This document shows, in pieces, positions 24,791 to 40,004 of a stretch of DNA of 64,000 nucleotides. Each line of letters opens with the position of its first letter. The stretch's first letter is position 1. Under the pieces are notes generated by a model. The model saw nothing but the letters and a program-made list of their open reading frames with translations, did no database searches and was not told where the DNA came from. Location: NCBI GenBank assembly GCA_022494885.1, contig JAGVSM010002955.1:47562-111561 (forward strand), in the 5' to 3' direction. This stretch comes from Micrasema longulum. Its lineage: Eukaryota; Arthropoda; Insecta; Trichoptera; Brachycentridae. A program made the translations under genes and the position numbers.

Positions 24791-25307
24791 AATAATTGTT
24801 CGGTTTCTATACTCATTATTGATTTATTTTATTTATTTGTAAAATAGGAATAACGGAATGAGTAAAAAAATGCAGGTCAGGCAAGTAATTCTGTTAGTCC
24901 TTGCCAAACATTAAAAAAAATTAATGATGTCCTTTATTCCTTTTCAAAATGCAATTAAAGTTGTTTTTTTTTTTAACTCAACTCATTTTTCCTTGCTACC
25001 CTACCTTCACGGAGACTGGACCGCTATGTACGTGCAAACTACGAGCCCACTGCGTGATATCGCATGATTGGCCCATTTCACACCACGACAATACAGTGGA
25101 TGGATATTTATTGTTTTACAATTATTTATTTATTTAATGCCTGGCAAACGCAATAACCAGTACACTATGCGCCCAACTAATCTCCGGTCTATTTCCTTTT
25201 GCAGGATTTTTTTCCGAGAGTACTCGCTAAATTTAAATAATGATATAAATAAAATTATCATTAACATCTCTTTTGTTAAGTTTTACTATATTATTTTAAT
25301 TGGGTTG
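24791..25307. other. No gene recognised
   Basis: AT-rich. A short + frame at 25068-25310 shows no domain. Confidence 0.45.
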
Positions 25308-25440
25308 TAGTCTCGTGGCTAGTGTTGCGGATTCACGGATCAGAGGTCCGAAGTTCGTACCCCACTCTACCCCAACTTGATTTCCATTTTCTAATAGTGA
25401 GTTATTTACAACTCGTCAAAAACGGCCACCAAAATTGAAT
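25308..25440 (+). repeat. SINE-like repeat, family S2
   Basis: tRNA-like head (CTCGTGGCTAGTGTTGCGG, then GAAGTTCGTACCCC) followed by the same body as 23.44-23.57 kb (CCATTTTCTAATAGTGAG, ACAACTCGTCAAAAACGGCC). Confidence 0.55.
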
Positions 25441-25889
25441 TATTTGGGTAAATTATAAAAATGCTAATATTTATTTTTTAACCTTTCCCTCTCTAAGAAT
25501 CCAAAAATTACACATGATCCGAACGGGGGACCAAATGACCCCATCGCCTACTTGTATACTTATGGCGTCAAGAAAATAAAACGTTGGAAGTGTTTATGAC
25601 CGTGCAATAATTTGTTTATGTTTTCGCATTAACATATTTTACTAATTCGTGTATTTTATTCATTTTTGTTAGTTTGCCGAATGCTTATGTACATAAAGTA
25701 AAATTGACCTTTGTATGATTTACGTGTTTTTTTGTTTTAAAAAAAAGAACTATTTCAAAATTTAAAAACAAAAACAGGAAATTGCTTCTTTCTATTAATT
25801 TCACGGTTACAAAAAATATATGGCAAAAAGCTTTAATAATACTTTAGTTATCAAATTAAAATCAGCCTATGGGGGATTTGGTCCGGCCA

Positions 25890-26190
25890 GGTTAAATTTT
25901 TTACACGGACAATTTGACGGATGGAAAAATAATTCAATTTTTAAGTAATTCATTTGTTACATGCACATGAAATGTGATTGCATTCTGTTTCTTTAATATC
26001 CTAGCAGTATTTTTACACTTTAAAAAGATCCAACACGGCATAGTTGAATTCAAATCAGGAGTTGCGTACTGAGCGACGTCTACAAAGAAACGAATAGATC
26101 AAAACGTAAACCTACTCATTTATGAGTATTTTAGTCACCTTCTGTTTGATGTGCGTATGCGGTTTTTGGACTATTCTTAATTCTATGCAT
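25890..26190 (+). repeat. Dispersed repeat X, copy 1
   Basis: Runs in parallel with 50885-51175 (+): GATGGAAAAATAATTCA, AAATGTGAT, ATCCTAGCAGTA, CAGGAGTTGCGTACTGAGCG, ACGTCTACAAAGAAAC, GCGTATGCGGTTT. No coding frame. Class unknown. Confidence 0.6.
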
Positions 26191-26432
26191 GGGGTTGATT
26201 CGGATATCCCTCGGATAATCAGATGGCCTCCCAGGAAACGCAGGTCTGAAATAGGGGCGACTTGAGTTAAAACTTTCTTGAGGCATCCGCAGCGCGTGTT
26301 GAATTTTTATAAATGTTATTTAGTACTATAATTCATTTGACTGTCACGGTTTTGACGCGTACTCGACAACTTTATTCTTTATGGTCACAATAACGTAAAC
26401 ATTTTGCGTGTCTATGAAAACTTTGACTTTTC

Positions 26433-28786
26433 TAGGGATGTGCACACGACACATCGATGTTTTCAAAACATCGATACATCGCCAAAAAACGTCGATGCTA
26501 GTTCAGAAAATAAAATCGATACTTGGCGATGTTTTTTAACCGGTAACGTAACGGGTCGTACACAATATATTTTTACAAACCATGCCGTAAAACTACATTT
26601 TTATGGATTACGAAAGATTACCTGGACATTTGTTGATGAGTGACATCTCTGGATAACTGCTACTGTTATATTTGTTTACCCATATTACAAAAGATTTTAA
26701 TCAGAGCGGGTGAAAAAATGACAGAACAGTTCTAAAATTCTCGTTCAGCAGCGACCTCGTGGCATATCTCGAGTGTCATAATATAACCTTATCTTTACAG
26801 GACTGTGCATTGATCGTGTAATTACCTTCTGTTATTTTTTTACTGATAACAATTCTATTTAATATAATAACAACTTTGAATAATTACTTCTATATTATTT
26901 ACGTTACAAAGTTGATTTTTTTTAGTATGTGAGAATGAATCTTTTTATGTTGAAGACGATATTCGAAATATTGTTGTTTTCACACGTTTCACGAAAAAAT
27001 AGGATATTAACGGACGATATAGGAATTTAAAATCATAAGTAAAAATATTTTTATTTTAACAATAAAATAAACATAAAAATGAATTTCTTAACGATTTCGC
27101 TTCTCATACGTTTTGAAATTTGAACCGATGTTAAAAGAAATATGGATAGAAAATTAGAACTATAGCACGCGCTTTTACCCCTTTACATTTTTCGCATATT
27201 GCTGTCCTACTCTTACGACAAAGTTACGTATTTACAACTCCTCTAACATGTGCAGTAGGTTTCCGTACACTCGCATTCGAACGCGATGCCTTTCTGACAC
27301 CCCTCAGCCACCCGCGTTTATCCCATGCCCCATGAGACTCCTAAATTTGTCACCCCCCTTAATTTTGGCTTTTATAGGGCAAATTCCTAGCTCCAGAAGT
27401 CAAAGTAATCCGAGTCGTCTTCTAACCTTTCTGCTTACCTATCTTCTTGGTACTTTTTGGTAAAGACACATACTCAGGGCTCTCCCAGCGAACCAGCTCG
27501 CTTTCTCGCTCTCATCCTGTATGGACATATTATATTGTCAGCCCTTGTAAACCTAGTCGCATGCCTTATTTGGTACAACCGTTTTTTTGGCCAGACATAT
27601 AATTTGACTATCCCAGATCATAGTAATTGATCCCGAGTACCTACTCAGTGAAGTTCGAATGCTGGCTGTCAGGCCCTTTCACTAACCTCTGAAAACGGTG
27701 CGAGACATCATATTACTAGGAAGAGATGGTTTGGCTGTCCGAGGCACCACGTGTTTTGGCCACCCGGAGCCATAAATCAACCCCGTGTCTTCAACAATAA
27801 CTCCGCCGCCTCTCAATCTGTAAATGCAGCGCTTTTCAACTCGCGTAACCGACGATATTCTATTTATTTAATTTTCTAGAGTTTTTACTGTATGGAATGA
27901 ATGAACTTAAGCAATTAATATATTGAAAGGTAACCAGACGTGTTAAAGGACGTAATATTGGACGAATTTTGAACAAACAATAAATGTCTTAGTTGAGTTA
28001 TGTTTTAAACAAATGCATTGTTCAAAAACAAATGTTCAAAAACAAATGTTCAAAAAGGCTATTAAAAATGGATAGTGGAGCCGGGTAGAAATAAAATGGA
28101 TTGTCTCATTCGCCCAAACCAATATATAATCAATTGCTTCATAAACGTATAGCTTACGTTTTGTTTTTGTTCTGTCATTGTGCGTTTTGTAATATAAATA
28201 ATATCGATGTCCATAAATTAATTATAAACATAAATACGTAGTGTTTAAAACTGTCTGAACATTTTGTTAATTATCTGTGTTTATTAAGTCTTCTTCGTTT
28301 ATTCTCACACGAAAATATTTTAAAAAGTAAATTGTTAAGCGTCCTCGGCACGGGTAACTTCAGTGAAGTCACATTATTTTGATTATAGTTTATAATGGAA
28401 AAAAATATTTATGAAAAATATAAATATATCGAATTTAAGAACGTAAACATTAATAATTGTGCTTAAGTGTCTCCGCGCAGTGATCCATTGACGCATTTAT
28501 AAACACAAGTGAGTACATGTAGAATACTGGGGCTTTTTTCACAAATCTGTAGGAACACTTTTATTTTTAAAGTTTATTGATGGAATTTCTCAGTGTACAC
28601 AAATAAACTTATTTGATTATTGAAATTCAAGTATTTGGGAAGATAGCTAAACGATAAATTATACGGATCATTGCTTTTGTATCTTAAGACTCGACGATTT
28701 AAAAATTTCATCAGCGGTGACGGAGTCAAACATCGACGTCCCGCTGTATCGCTGTATCGATGTGCGGCGGGTGATGTGCACCCCTA
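26433..28786. mobile_element. hAT-like non-autonomous transposon, 2.35 kb
   Basis: The left end TAGGGATGTGCAC and right end GTGCACCCCTA are imperfect inverted repeats of hAT type. Subterminal ATCGATG-like repeats occur on both sides (CATCGATGTTTTCAAAACAT at the left, CTGTATCGATGTGCGG at the right). No transposase was found; frames inside (for example 26404-26643, 27248-27463) have no DDE or BED features. A GC-richer block at 27.2-27.85 kb is unexplained. The 8-bp flanks (GACTTTTC and TTTGTCAC) do not match, so a target duplication is not supported. Confidence 0.5.
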
Positions 28787-29154
28787 TTTGTCACTCCAGT
28801 TAAGTTTTTTCTGAAAACCGCCCAGTACAGGACTCGTCAGAGGTAAACAAATTTCAGCAATAATAAATGATTTAATCGCTCAATATTCCTCATCCTTAAT
28901 AATAATTTTACATAAAAAGCTTAACTATCGCTTTAATTAATTAATTGTTTTCAATTAATTATTAAACATTATAATTAAATTACGCCATTAGCGACTAATT
29001 TTGCGTTTTATGCGTTCAAGGTCAAATGTAATTCGATTTTATAAATTCAAAATATTTTACGTCGGATGATTTGCGTTGTCACAGGAAATAAAAGAAAAAA
29101 ATGTTAAAACAATTGAAGATCGGCGGTTACGTCCGAATTTCAAACGAACAAAAA

Positions 29155-29306
29155 TCGTCACGCCGTTTCTCCGTAAGGGTAGGCAGAGAGGATAGAGTGC
29201 CATATCACTCTGTCCTCGCACACAGACCTCGCCTCCTCTACATTCAATTATCTTCTTACCCTTCCCCCCGATTGTTCCAAATTTTGATGTGTCCATATTC
29301 AAAATT
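29155..29306 (-). mobile_element. RTE-like LINE extreme 3' end
   Basis: On the - strand TGTAGAGGAGGCGAGGTCTG, CTCTCTGCCTACCC and ACGGAGAAACGGCGTGA match the tails at 15.1, 16.2 and 36.8 kb. Only about 150 bp are present. Confidence 0.6.
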
Positions 29307-29469
29307 GGGGCAGAATTGCGACAGCAACGAATTCAGTAGCCTTATGATTTATCTTTTAAAAATGAAATGTAGCTTTCTCGAATATTTGAGTAGTGCCTTC
29401 TGAAGGAGAAACATGGCCACGATAAACTGATCCAGGTTTCTGCACAAACTATGAAAAAGATAGAATGTA

Positions 29470-29885
29470 CGGGTATTTGAGCAAAAATGGATAATTTTTC
29501 AGTAAGCCGCTTGTTGTATGCTGATGATGCAGTTCTGTTAGCAAGCAGCAACGAGGATTTGCAACAAACAGTCTCTAGAATGTATGATGTATGCCTGGAG
29601 AGCCAATTGGCGATGATCGAAAGTAAGTCAAAAGTGATGGTATTTGAAAGGGGAAGTGAGGCAAACAACGAATGTCTCGAACGAGCAGAAGAATTTGTGT
29701 ATCTGGGAAGCGTGTTTTCGAGAGATGCAAGAGTAGAAAAAGATGTTGAAAGGAGAGTGAATGCGGGCAAAAAAATGAACGGCACATTGAGCGCAGTAAT
29801 TGCTAATAAAAATATGTCGATCGAAGCTAAACTGGCCGTGGGCGACGGAGTTTTAGTCCCGACTCTTATGCATGGAACTAGCAGA
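29470..29885 (+). mobile_element. RTE-like LINE reverse-transcriptase fragment
   Basis: An open + frame reads RLLYADDAVLLASSNEDL (RT motif C, catalytic aspartates present), SKSKVMVFERG, EEFVYLGSVFSRDA and VLVPTLMHGT, then leaves LINE homology near 29885. It aligns with 36.06-36.42 kb and 16.9-16.6 kb. Both ends are truncated, so it is not functional. Confidence 0.7.
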
Positions 29886-29959
29886 GGAAGGATGAAAGCC
29901 TCTTGCTCGTGCCTCTTCAAGAATTTTTCATTTGATGTCTCACTCATTCGTAGTGTCTG

Positions 29960-31117
29960 AAGACATCTTCGTTAGTTGGTAAAGATGATCTCTTCATTTC
30001 TTTTGTTTGGTTCAACTTGGTTCTTCAAGTTTGGTTTAGATTTTGTAACGAGTCTAGTATCTTTTTTTAGAAGACATATCGATGAATCTTATCTAAGTGA
30101 ACAATCGAAGTAATCGCAAAAAAAATAAGTTGAAACTTTTAAAAATACATAATGAGTATAAAACTGGCGAATCAAAATGAAGGGACAGGTGTAAGATAAA
30201 CGCCACGGATGGATCGGAGGCTGGATAGATCTCGTGGACCTACTGATCTGTGACCTGTGATCTGACGAGCTGAAAAATGAAAATGAAATGAAAAAGAAGA
30301 GAGAAGGATAAAAAAGAATTTTAAAAGCTTAAAAAATAAAAATAAAAAATGTAAAATAAATCATTATTGTGACATAGATACATTAAAAAATCCTGCATAA
30401 TGCAATTTTTTAAACATTCACATTTTTTTTCTTCTTTTGTCTGTGAAAAAAATAAATATCATTATCTTTTTATATAATTTATTTTAATGTTTAGAATTGA
30501 ATCAAATACTTTCATAATTAACTATTATGATTGTCTAGAATACTTTCATATCTTCAGTTTAGAATTCAGAAGTATTTTGGCTGGTTTGATATTCTTGCAC
30601 TGAATAATATCTAACTGTATAGTGTATGGATGCCCATGATATCCTTGCTAAGATTAACCTCAATGTACTTTTCGTAACTTGCTTACCAATCCTGTCTTTG
30701 CTGTGGGAAATTATAAAACTAACATCGGATTCTTTTCCCCTCTGCCGAGGATCCTCGAAACAGTGAAAGAATTATTAAACAGTATGTCTCCATGTTTTTT
30801 TTTTCGAAAGTTTGAATTTTATAATAATATAATATTCCGTCTTTTACTAATGGTAACACAATGTTACATCACCGCACGCAAAGGGATATTTACCACAGTC
30901 TTTTAAGAGTAAACCAATTAATTCTATCCTATTTTATTCCAACAGTGATTACTATATAATATTGCATCGAGTGTATGAAGCATATGTCAAGTTGAATTAA
31001 CATCAAAATATCATCACTCTAGTGCCATAAACAGGGCAGAATATACGAGAATACGTTTGTAGAGGAATGATGACGAAGATTGATTTTTGTAATTGATTTT
31101 TAAAAAAATGTTTTCAG
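29960..31117. other. 5' flank of LITAF2, no gene recognised
   Basis: AT-rich spacer. The 5' non-coding exon and promoter of LITAF2 should lie here or further upstream, but I cannot place them. Confidence 0.4.
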
Positions 31118-33911
<2,794 letters not shown>

Positions 33912-34274
33912 ATTCCTCAAAAGGAAGATACATCTCAGATTTGGACATAGTCAAAGTACACCGCACTCTGATTACGGTGCAATTATATATCGTTGTTTTT
34001 TCAAACATTCATTCCATAACTCCAACATTTCATCCACCAGAGAATGGAGAGAAAGATCTGGCTGTGTTAAATGATCGCTTTACGCACCGTCCTACATACA
34101 CGCTCTTACCTATGTTTGAACCTTCACACTTTTTACACGATCATATTAGAAAGCCATCTGTTGATATTTGAATGTTTACGAGGATGCGCGGTCTGACTTT
34201 TCTTCATACAAACGTATTACCGTATTTTCTCCCTGGATTATTACATACCCTAATAACCGAAGAGATACGCTAGT

Positions 34275-34302
<28 letters not shown>
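33912..34302. other. LITAF2 3' flank and TA microsatellite
   Basis: No further gene. A TA repeat at about 34276-34302 borders the Tc1 element, which duplicates TA on insertion. Confidence 0.5.
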
Positions 34303-34305
<3 letters not shown>

Positions 34306-35972
34306 CGCAAGACAAATAAATTTACGAGTTCTCAAAAAAAACTAAAATTGACATATAATGAATTATTCTTGATATTTAATTAGTTTTTTTTATATTGTTT
34401 GACATATGTGATGACTACTCGTTATTTCAAGGTTAAAATAAAAAATCTTACTCATGAATTGTACTTAGAAATTGCCATTATATATCAGGTATCAGATTAC
34501 CCGAACCTTAGAGACCCATAACGGTTCATTTATGGTCGAGTGTTTGTGATGGAATAATAAAAGACATGTTATTTTTTAATTCATATTTAAGAAGTAGGTT
34601 CTTATCGCTTTATTTTAAATTAAAGTATTTTACATTTAAACATATTTATAACATTTAAAAATATTTAGTACTTAGTGAATTCACCTTTATTTTTTATAAC
34701 ATGTAAAATTCTATTATTTAGAGAAGCGTAAAGCGAATCTAAAATTTCTGATGTTATTTCTTCTTCCCAAACTTGAATTAAGTTTTTTTTTAATTCCTCA
34801 ATGTTTTTTGATTTTTTTTTCCCGACTTTTTTTTTCATAATCGCCCATAAATTTTCTATCGGGTTCAAATCAGGGCTATTCCCTGGCCACGTCAACGATT
34901 TTAAGCCAATTTTCTCCTTGAATTCATTGATCTATAAAAAAACAATAAATTATTTATCATGTGGTCACAAAATGCATTTAAAAAATATATATTTGTACTC
35001 ACAGTGCGGGCTCTATGGCACGGCGCAGAATCGTCCTGAAAAATTGGGTCCGCGGTATACTGCGTAATGTCCTCGATTGTTGGAATAATATGTTTTTTTA
35101 ACACTTTTTTGTACTGAATGGCATTCATCGTACCCTGTACAAAATTTAGAGGTCCTAAACCGTATGCTGTCATGCACCCCCAAATCATCACGTAGGGTGA
35201 ATGTTTAACGGTTCGAGTGACGCACGACGGATGATATCTTTCCCCACGTTTTCGTCGAACTATCTTTCTGCCGTCTGGACCAAAAGGTTGAATTTTGATT
35301 CATCAGAGAAAACAACATTTTGCCAATCCTCCAAGGTCCAATTCTGGTGCTCTTTCGCCCAATCCAGTCTAGCCTTCTTCATTTTGTCCGTGAGTAATGG
35401 TTTCTTTGCGGGACTCCGTGCTTGGAAACCATGCTCCAACAGCCGCCTGGACACTGTTTTTACTGAAAATGTTGATGTGCTGGTAGACTGCACCTCTGCG
35501 TGTATTTCAGGTGCCGTTAAAAATCGATCGCGCATAACAATTTTTTTTATTAAGCGATCATCTCGGGCAGATGTCACGCGCCCCCGTCCGCTTCCTTTTT
35601 TCCGTTCTATGGATCCAGTTTCTTGGATTTTTTTAAATAAAAACCTCACTGCACCTTCTGAATACCCAACTCGACGAGATATTTCACAATTAGATATGTT
35701 TTCTTGCGACAATGTGATTATTTTGGATTTTATCGCAATCGACATTTGCTTTGCACTTTCCATGATTGTTGTGTTATGTTCACTCAAACGCGGGTAAAAC
35801 AAGACTGTTGAGACATTTTAAAATGTAAATATTGTAGAAAGGTGACACATAGTGTCCTTAATTTATTAAACAAAAGAAAGAGGTATCGATAAAGGATTTC
35901 TTAGAAAAAGGGTTCAGTAAAGTCAAGGGGCGCGGTAGCAGGTAAACTCGTAATTTTTTTTGTCTTGCGGTG
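34303..35972 (-). mobile_element. Complete Tc1-type transposon, 1.67 kb
   Basis: Inverted repeats of about 28 bp start CACCGCAAGACAAA at both ends and continue to TTACGAGTT, with TA duplications at 34301-34302 and 35973-35974. A single transposase gene fills the - strand. Boundaries are exact. Confidence 0.92.
34665..35763 (-). pseudogene. Tc1-family DD34E transposase with intron, one base deleted
   Basis: Cut-and-paste transposase. Exon 1 is 35763-35003 and exon 2 is 34931-34665. An N-terminal helix-turn-helix region (SNCEISRRVGYS), a basic GSGRGR linker and the catalytic core follow: VVFSDESKF, then FQDDSAPCHRA and SPDLNPIENLW, with 34 residues between the second Asp and the Glu. The 71-bp intron (34932-35002) has GTGAGT, a T-rich tract and ATAG, and its removal joins HRART to INEFKEK in frame. 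Near 35283 one T is missing from a T-run (NLFGPDG expected); restoring phase would give 342 codons. A start at 35802 is open, but 35763 fits the family. Damage is minimal, so the copy is young or the deletion is a sequencing error. Confidence 0.88.
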
Positions 35973-36049
35973 TATATATTTATTTGTTTTCTAGAAGTGC
36001 CATAATCAAATATTATAAATTAAGATTTTGATTTTGAATGGGAGCAAAA

Positions 36050-36870
36050 ATGAGTGGTATAATTGTTAACTGTCTTCTGTATGCTGATGATGCTGCGCTT
36101 CTTGCTAGCAGCAAAGGAGACGCGCAATTCTTGGTAACAAAAGTCTACGATGTATGCGAGAAAAGCCATTTGCTTATGAATGTTGATAAATCAAGAGTGA
36201 TAAAAATATAACTAAATCTGAGATCAGTGTGAACGGAGATATTCCGAATCAGGTAGAAGAATTTGTGTATCTGGGAAGTATGTTTACTAGGGATAGAAAG
36301 GAGGGTGAGTGCCGGGAACAGGGTAAACGGTGCACTGAAATCTACTTTGGCAAACAAATGTTTGTCGCGGGAGGCTAAACTAGCAGTTCACAACGGAGTT
36401 CTAGTGCCAACTCTAATGTATGGGAGCGAAGTATGAAATTGGAAAATGATGATGAAAGTAGGTTGAATGCTGTCAAGATGCGATCCCTCAGGCGAATGTG
36501 TGTTAAAACGATGTATGATAGGTGCACAAATGTCGAGATCCGTGAAGTGTGTAAGGCTGAGACACGCATTGTCGACAGAATCAAGAAAGGGGTGCCGCGT
36601 CGGTTTGGACATGTGGAGCGAATGGACAGCGAAAGAACGGCTAAAAAGATCTACGATGCAAATGTTGATGGATGCAGAAAACGAGGAAGACCGAGAAAAA
36701 CATGGCACGATCGAGTCCATCAAATACTTGAAGACGGACATGTCATGAGAAGATGTATGAATGTAGAGGAAGCGAGGTCTGTATGCCAAGATAGAGTGAT
36801 ATGGCGTTATATCCCTCTGCCTACCCCTACGGAGAAACGGCTTGGTGGTTTGTTTGTTAGTTTGTGATAT
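36050..36870 (+). mobile_element. RTE-like LINE 3' fragment
   Basis: Frameshifted + strand: NCLLYADDAALLASS, HLLMNVDKS, RRVSAGNRVNGALKSTL, VPTLMYGSEV, then VKMRSLRRMCVKTMYDRC, RRFGHVERMDSERTAK and GCRKRGRPRKTWHD. The 3' UTR ends CCCTACGGAGAAACGG with a TTTG tail. It has an internal deletion relative to the 16.2-16.9 kb copy in the region after CLYLGSMFTRD. Confidence 0.72.
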
Positions 36871-37494
36871 TTGCGGAGAAATAAAGTACCCCTTTAAGAA
36901 GGGACTATGAAAATCTACGCTTGTATACGGCTCATATCTCGCATTATTTGGTATTATATTTTTTCATACGCATCAAAAGTGATAGTTTTTTAACACTTCA
37001 AAGGCTGTGCTACAAAATTCCCTTACACGCGGTGATGCAACATCGTACGACGTCAAGCATTCAAGACAAAATGTTCTCAGAACATAAATAATTCATGTTT
37101 AATAATTCCTTTTCCATAATTTATAAAAACTATAATTTAATTTAGGCTGCATGACACAATTTAGTAAAATGTCAAAATTAGACACTGAACCTACTTTGAA
37201 TTTAGTTTGAGACAATAATTTACACATTTTGTTATTTGCCTCGATTTTATTCCCCATTCGCGCGGCGGCGCGCGGCTCGACGTCTTTTGACAGATTGAAT
37301 GTGTTTTAAAAAACACAAAAACGTTAATTTGGGAGAGATATTTGAACGAGAATGTGTGGAAAAAAATAGGACCTTAACATTTCGGCATTGAGGAACGTAA
37401 AAACGACATTTTGCTGTAATCAGAAAAGAAAAAAAGAAATAATTATATTCCTTATTATTGAAGGACCACAAAATATATCATAGGAAAAAAGAGT
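36871..37494. other. No gene recognised
   Basis: AT-rich, with no second copy of this sequence seen in the window. Confidence 0.45.
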
Positions 37495-37812
37495 TAAGGC
37501 TGTACTCGAAAAGGGGAAAAACGAGCGCAAAATTAGGAAATCATACGATTTTATGTCATAGTCTTTTTTGAGATCCCAGATACCTAAGTTTAGTCTAAAT
37601 TTGAAATGGCGTAATCTGCCGGTCTAAAAGTAATTTTATTTTAGTTACATAAAACTTTTAAGCATATTTTTTAACAGAAATACCTTCAAAACATATTGTT
37701 TTTATCTAATTTATGTGTTTTTTTGCCCGATTAAAAAAAAAACATTCATTTTAAAATGGCAAAATCGTATGATTTCCTAATTTTGCGCTCGTTTTTCCCG
37801 ACTACAGCCTTC
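37495..37812. mobile_element. Fold-back MITE, about 0.32 kb
   Basis: Inverted arms of about 50 bp: left AAAACGAGCGCAAAATTAGG then AAATCATACGATTTT, right AAAATCGTATGATTTCCTAA then TTTTGCGCTCGTTTT. Outer ends are GGCTGTACTCG and CGACTACAGCC. Non-coding. Flanking duplication not clear. Confidence 0.7.
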
Positions 37813-39636
37813 ATATCTTTAGTTTGAATCCAGGATAGTGCGTGTTTTTTAAAAGAGGGAAAATTTTGAAAGGTTGGGATCAATAAAATATCTGTAAAAA
37901 AGGAATTAAACATTTTTGGGCCTATGAAATATGCATGTCTCTGTGCTAGCCTCGTTTTACAATGTGCTATTTCTAGCTCACGACTCCTTCATAGACTTGA
38001 TCTATTTATATTACTAGTAGATAAATTTTGGTTCATAAATATATATTTAAAACAATATACAGGTAAACGTCGTTTTGCGCCGGTTCGATTTATAATTACG
38101 CTGGTTGGTGCCAGCGTGGGATTCTCCGGTTCGGTCGACACCAGAGGACAGTTGACGCCGCGATTCTAATAGCTGACACACTTTTACACGTTGTTTTATT
38201 ATATTACCGTGCACGCGAGCAGCCTATTGTGTGTGTGAAATTGTTTCCGAGTAACTTTTCATTTTGTTTTTATGAAAAATAAAAAAGAATGATTATATCT
38301 TGTATTTTATTATTATTAAAATTAAAAGAATATTAAAATATTTGTAGTTTACGCTATGATTCTGCAAGAAAGGAAGCAAATGAAATTGGATGCTTTTTTC
38401 AAAAAAGTGTGAAAATTTAATTTAGTACCGACAAACTGGTGACTCAAAAAATAATTATTTTTATCAAATGGTTATTATTTATTTTGTAAAGGAATTTAAA
38501 CTGTATTTATCAAATACATTTATAATCTATTTTGAATGTGTATTAAATAAACATGTTTGATTGCTCTTAGAGTTTTGACACTTCCGTATCTTCCCAACTA
38601 TATATATATCTCTATCTTCCATTAAATTTGTGTTAATTTTACGGCGGTGTCTCTCGGAACGGACCCGTTTACCTGTATTTGTCTTGTTTCTAAAAGCTTA
38701 GCTTCTCGGAACAATTGGAAAGAGGGAAAAGTGCCATTTTTGTGAAGCATTATTTTTAAGATTTTGTACTATATTTTATATTCTACCACTATGATAATGG
38801 ACATGTGTAGTTCGCCAACGACCGGTCATACTGACAAGGTCAAGGACAAGGTCGGAAACATTGAACTAGAGATATGTTTCTTTCGTCTCGGTCCGTTAGT
38901 TCGCGAACGAAAAGAGCGCCGAGCATTCGAATGTTCGTATCTTTTATATCTCTAGCTCATTAAGTTCATTCGTTCGCAACGATTCTGTGTCACCATACGG
39001 TATGCGCAATTATTTTTAATTGAGGCCACGCATACATAGTCATTTTTGCTCTATCTACAAACATTTCCGAGGTGTGCAAGTGTGTGTTTATTGTACACGT
39101 AGGCCCAATTAACACGAATCGTCCAAGTCCGCCTGATAAAACTGAGGCGGATTGACATTTATTTTGTATTTATTTAAAATGTATTCAGGGGTTACTCTCG
39201 TAAACACTTCTCCCCTATCATCAAAAAATACTCAAAAGATACAAAACAAAGATAAAGCGTAATACTTCTACATGTAAACAAATATTCTCTTTGTAAATAA
39301 ACCCTACTAACAATATTTACCCTCCCTCACCGTCGGCGGTGATGTGTAGCCAGTACAAATTGCGTTTTATTACTATAATATCTTTATAAATATAATAAAT
39401 ATTGGGTTTAGATTTTCAGTATTCCTCCATTACACATTTACGTATCCACTGAAATAATCTGTTCTTAAATAATAAGTACTTATTAGGCATAGAAAAGCAT
39501 TTTATCGGAAATCAGGGATAAATTACAAATATCATCAAAAGTATACTCACAGTCAGTCACGTGGTCCAGTACTATATAGCTACTTAGTAGCTCGCGGGTG
39601 TATTTAGGACAGTAAGGGAATAAATAATTATTATTT
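37813..39636. other. No gene recognised
   Basis: AT-rich with short GC-richer patches near 38080-38230 and 38640-38930. Short + frames (37924-38169, 38764-38955) have no domain or splice support. Confidence 0.45.
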
Positions 39637-39889
39637 CATCATAACTCCCTTTCCGCATTTAATGGTGCATAGGGCACTGCATTGGTACACCAATCGCAGC
39701 GAATCTCGATATTTTTTTTTTCATAAGATGATCAGTCTTACCCTTCACTTGTCAGTCAAGGCACTTTGAAATGTTTACACTGGTAAAACGTCCTTTTAGT
39801 TAAATATTTCATGTCAACCATGTCGGGGATCGAACCCGAGACCTCTTGCATGGTAGGCAAACGCGCTGATCACTGCACCGCGAGGCTGA
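39637..39889 (-). repeat. tRNA-derived SINE, family S1, best-preserved head
   Basis: On the - strand the head reads GTCAGCCTCGCGGTGCAGTG, ATCAGCGCGTTTGCC and a canonical B box GGGTTCGATCCC (39837-39826). The body and GCACCATTAAATGCGG end follow, with a short ATGATGA tail. This copy defines the polymerase III promoter of the family. Confidence 0.8.
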
Positions 39890-40004
39890 CTATATATTAT
39901 TTACTTAATTAAAAAATAATTTACTTTGACTTTTTTGAATAATTGAAAAATATATAAAATTATTTTAAGCACTATAAGGATGCTAGAATTTCAAACATCC
40001 ATTC

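Noticed and set aside
34276..34302. TA repeat read as a promoter TATA element
   Set aside because: It is a simple microsatellite adjoining the Tc1 target site.
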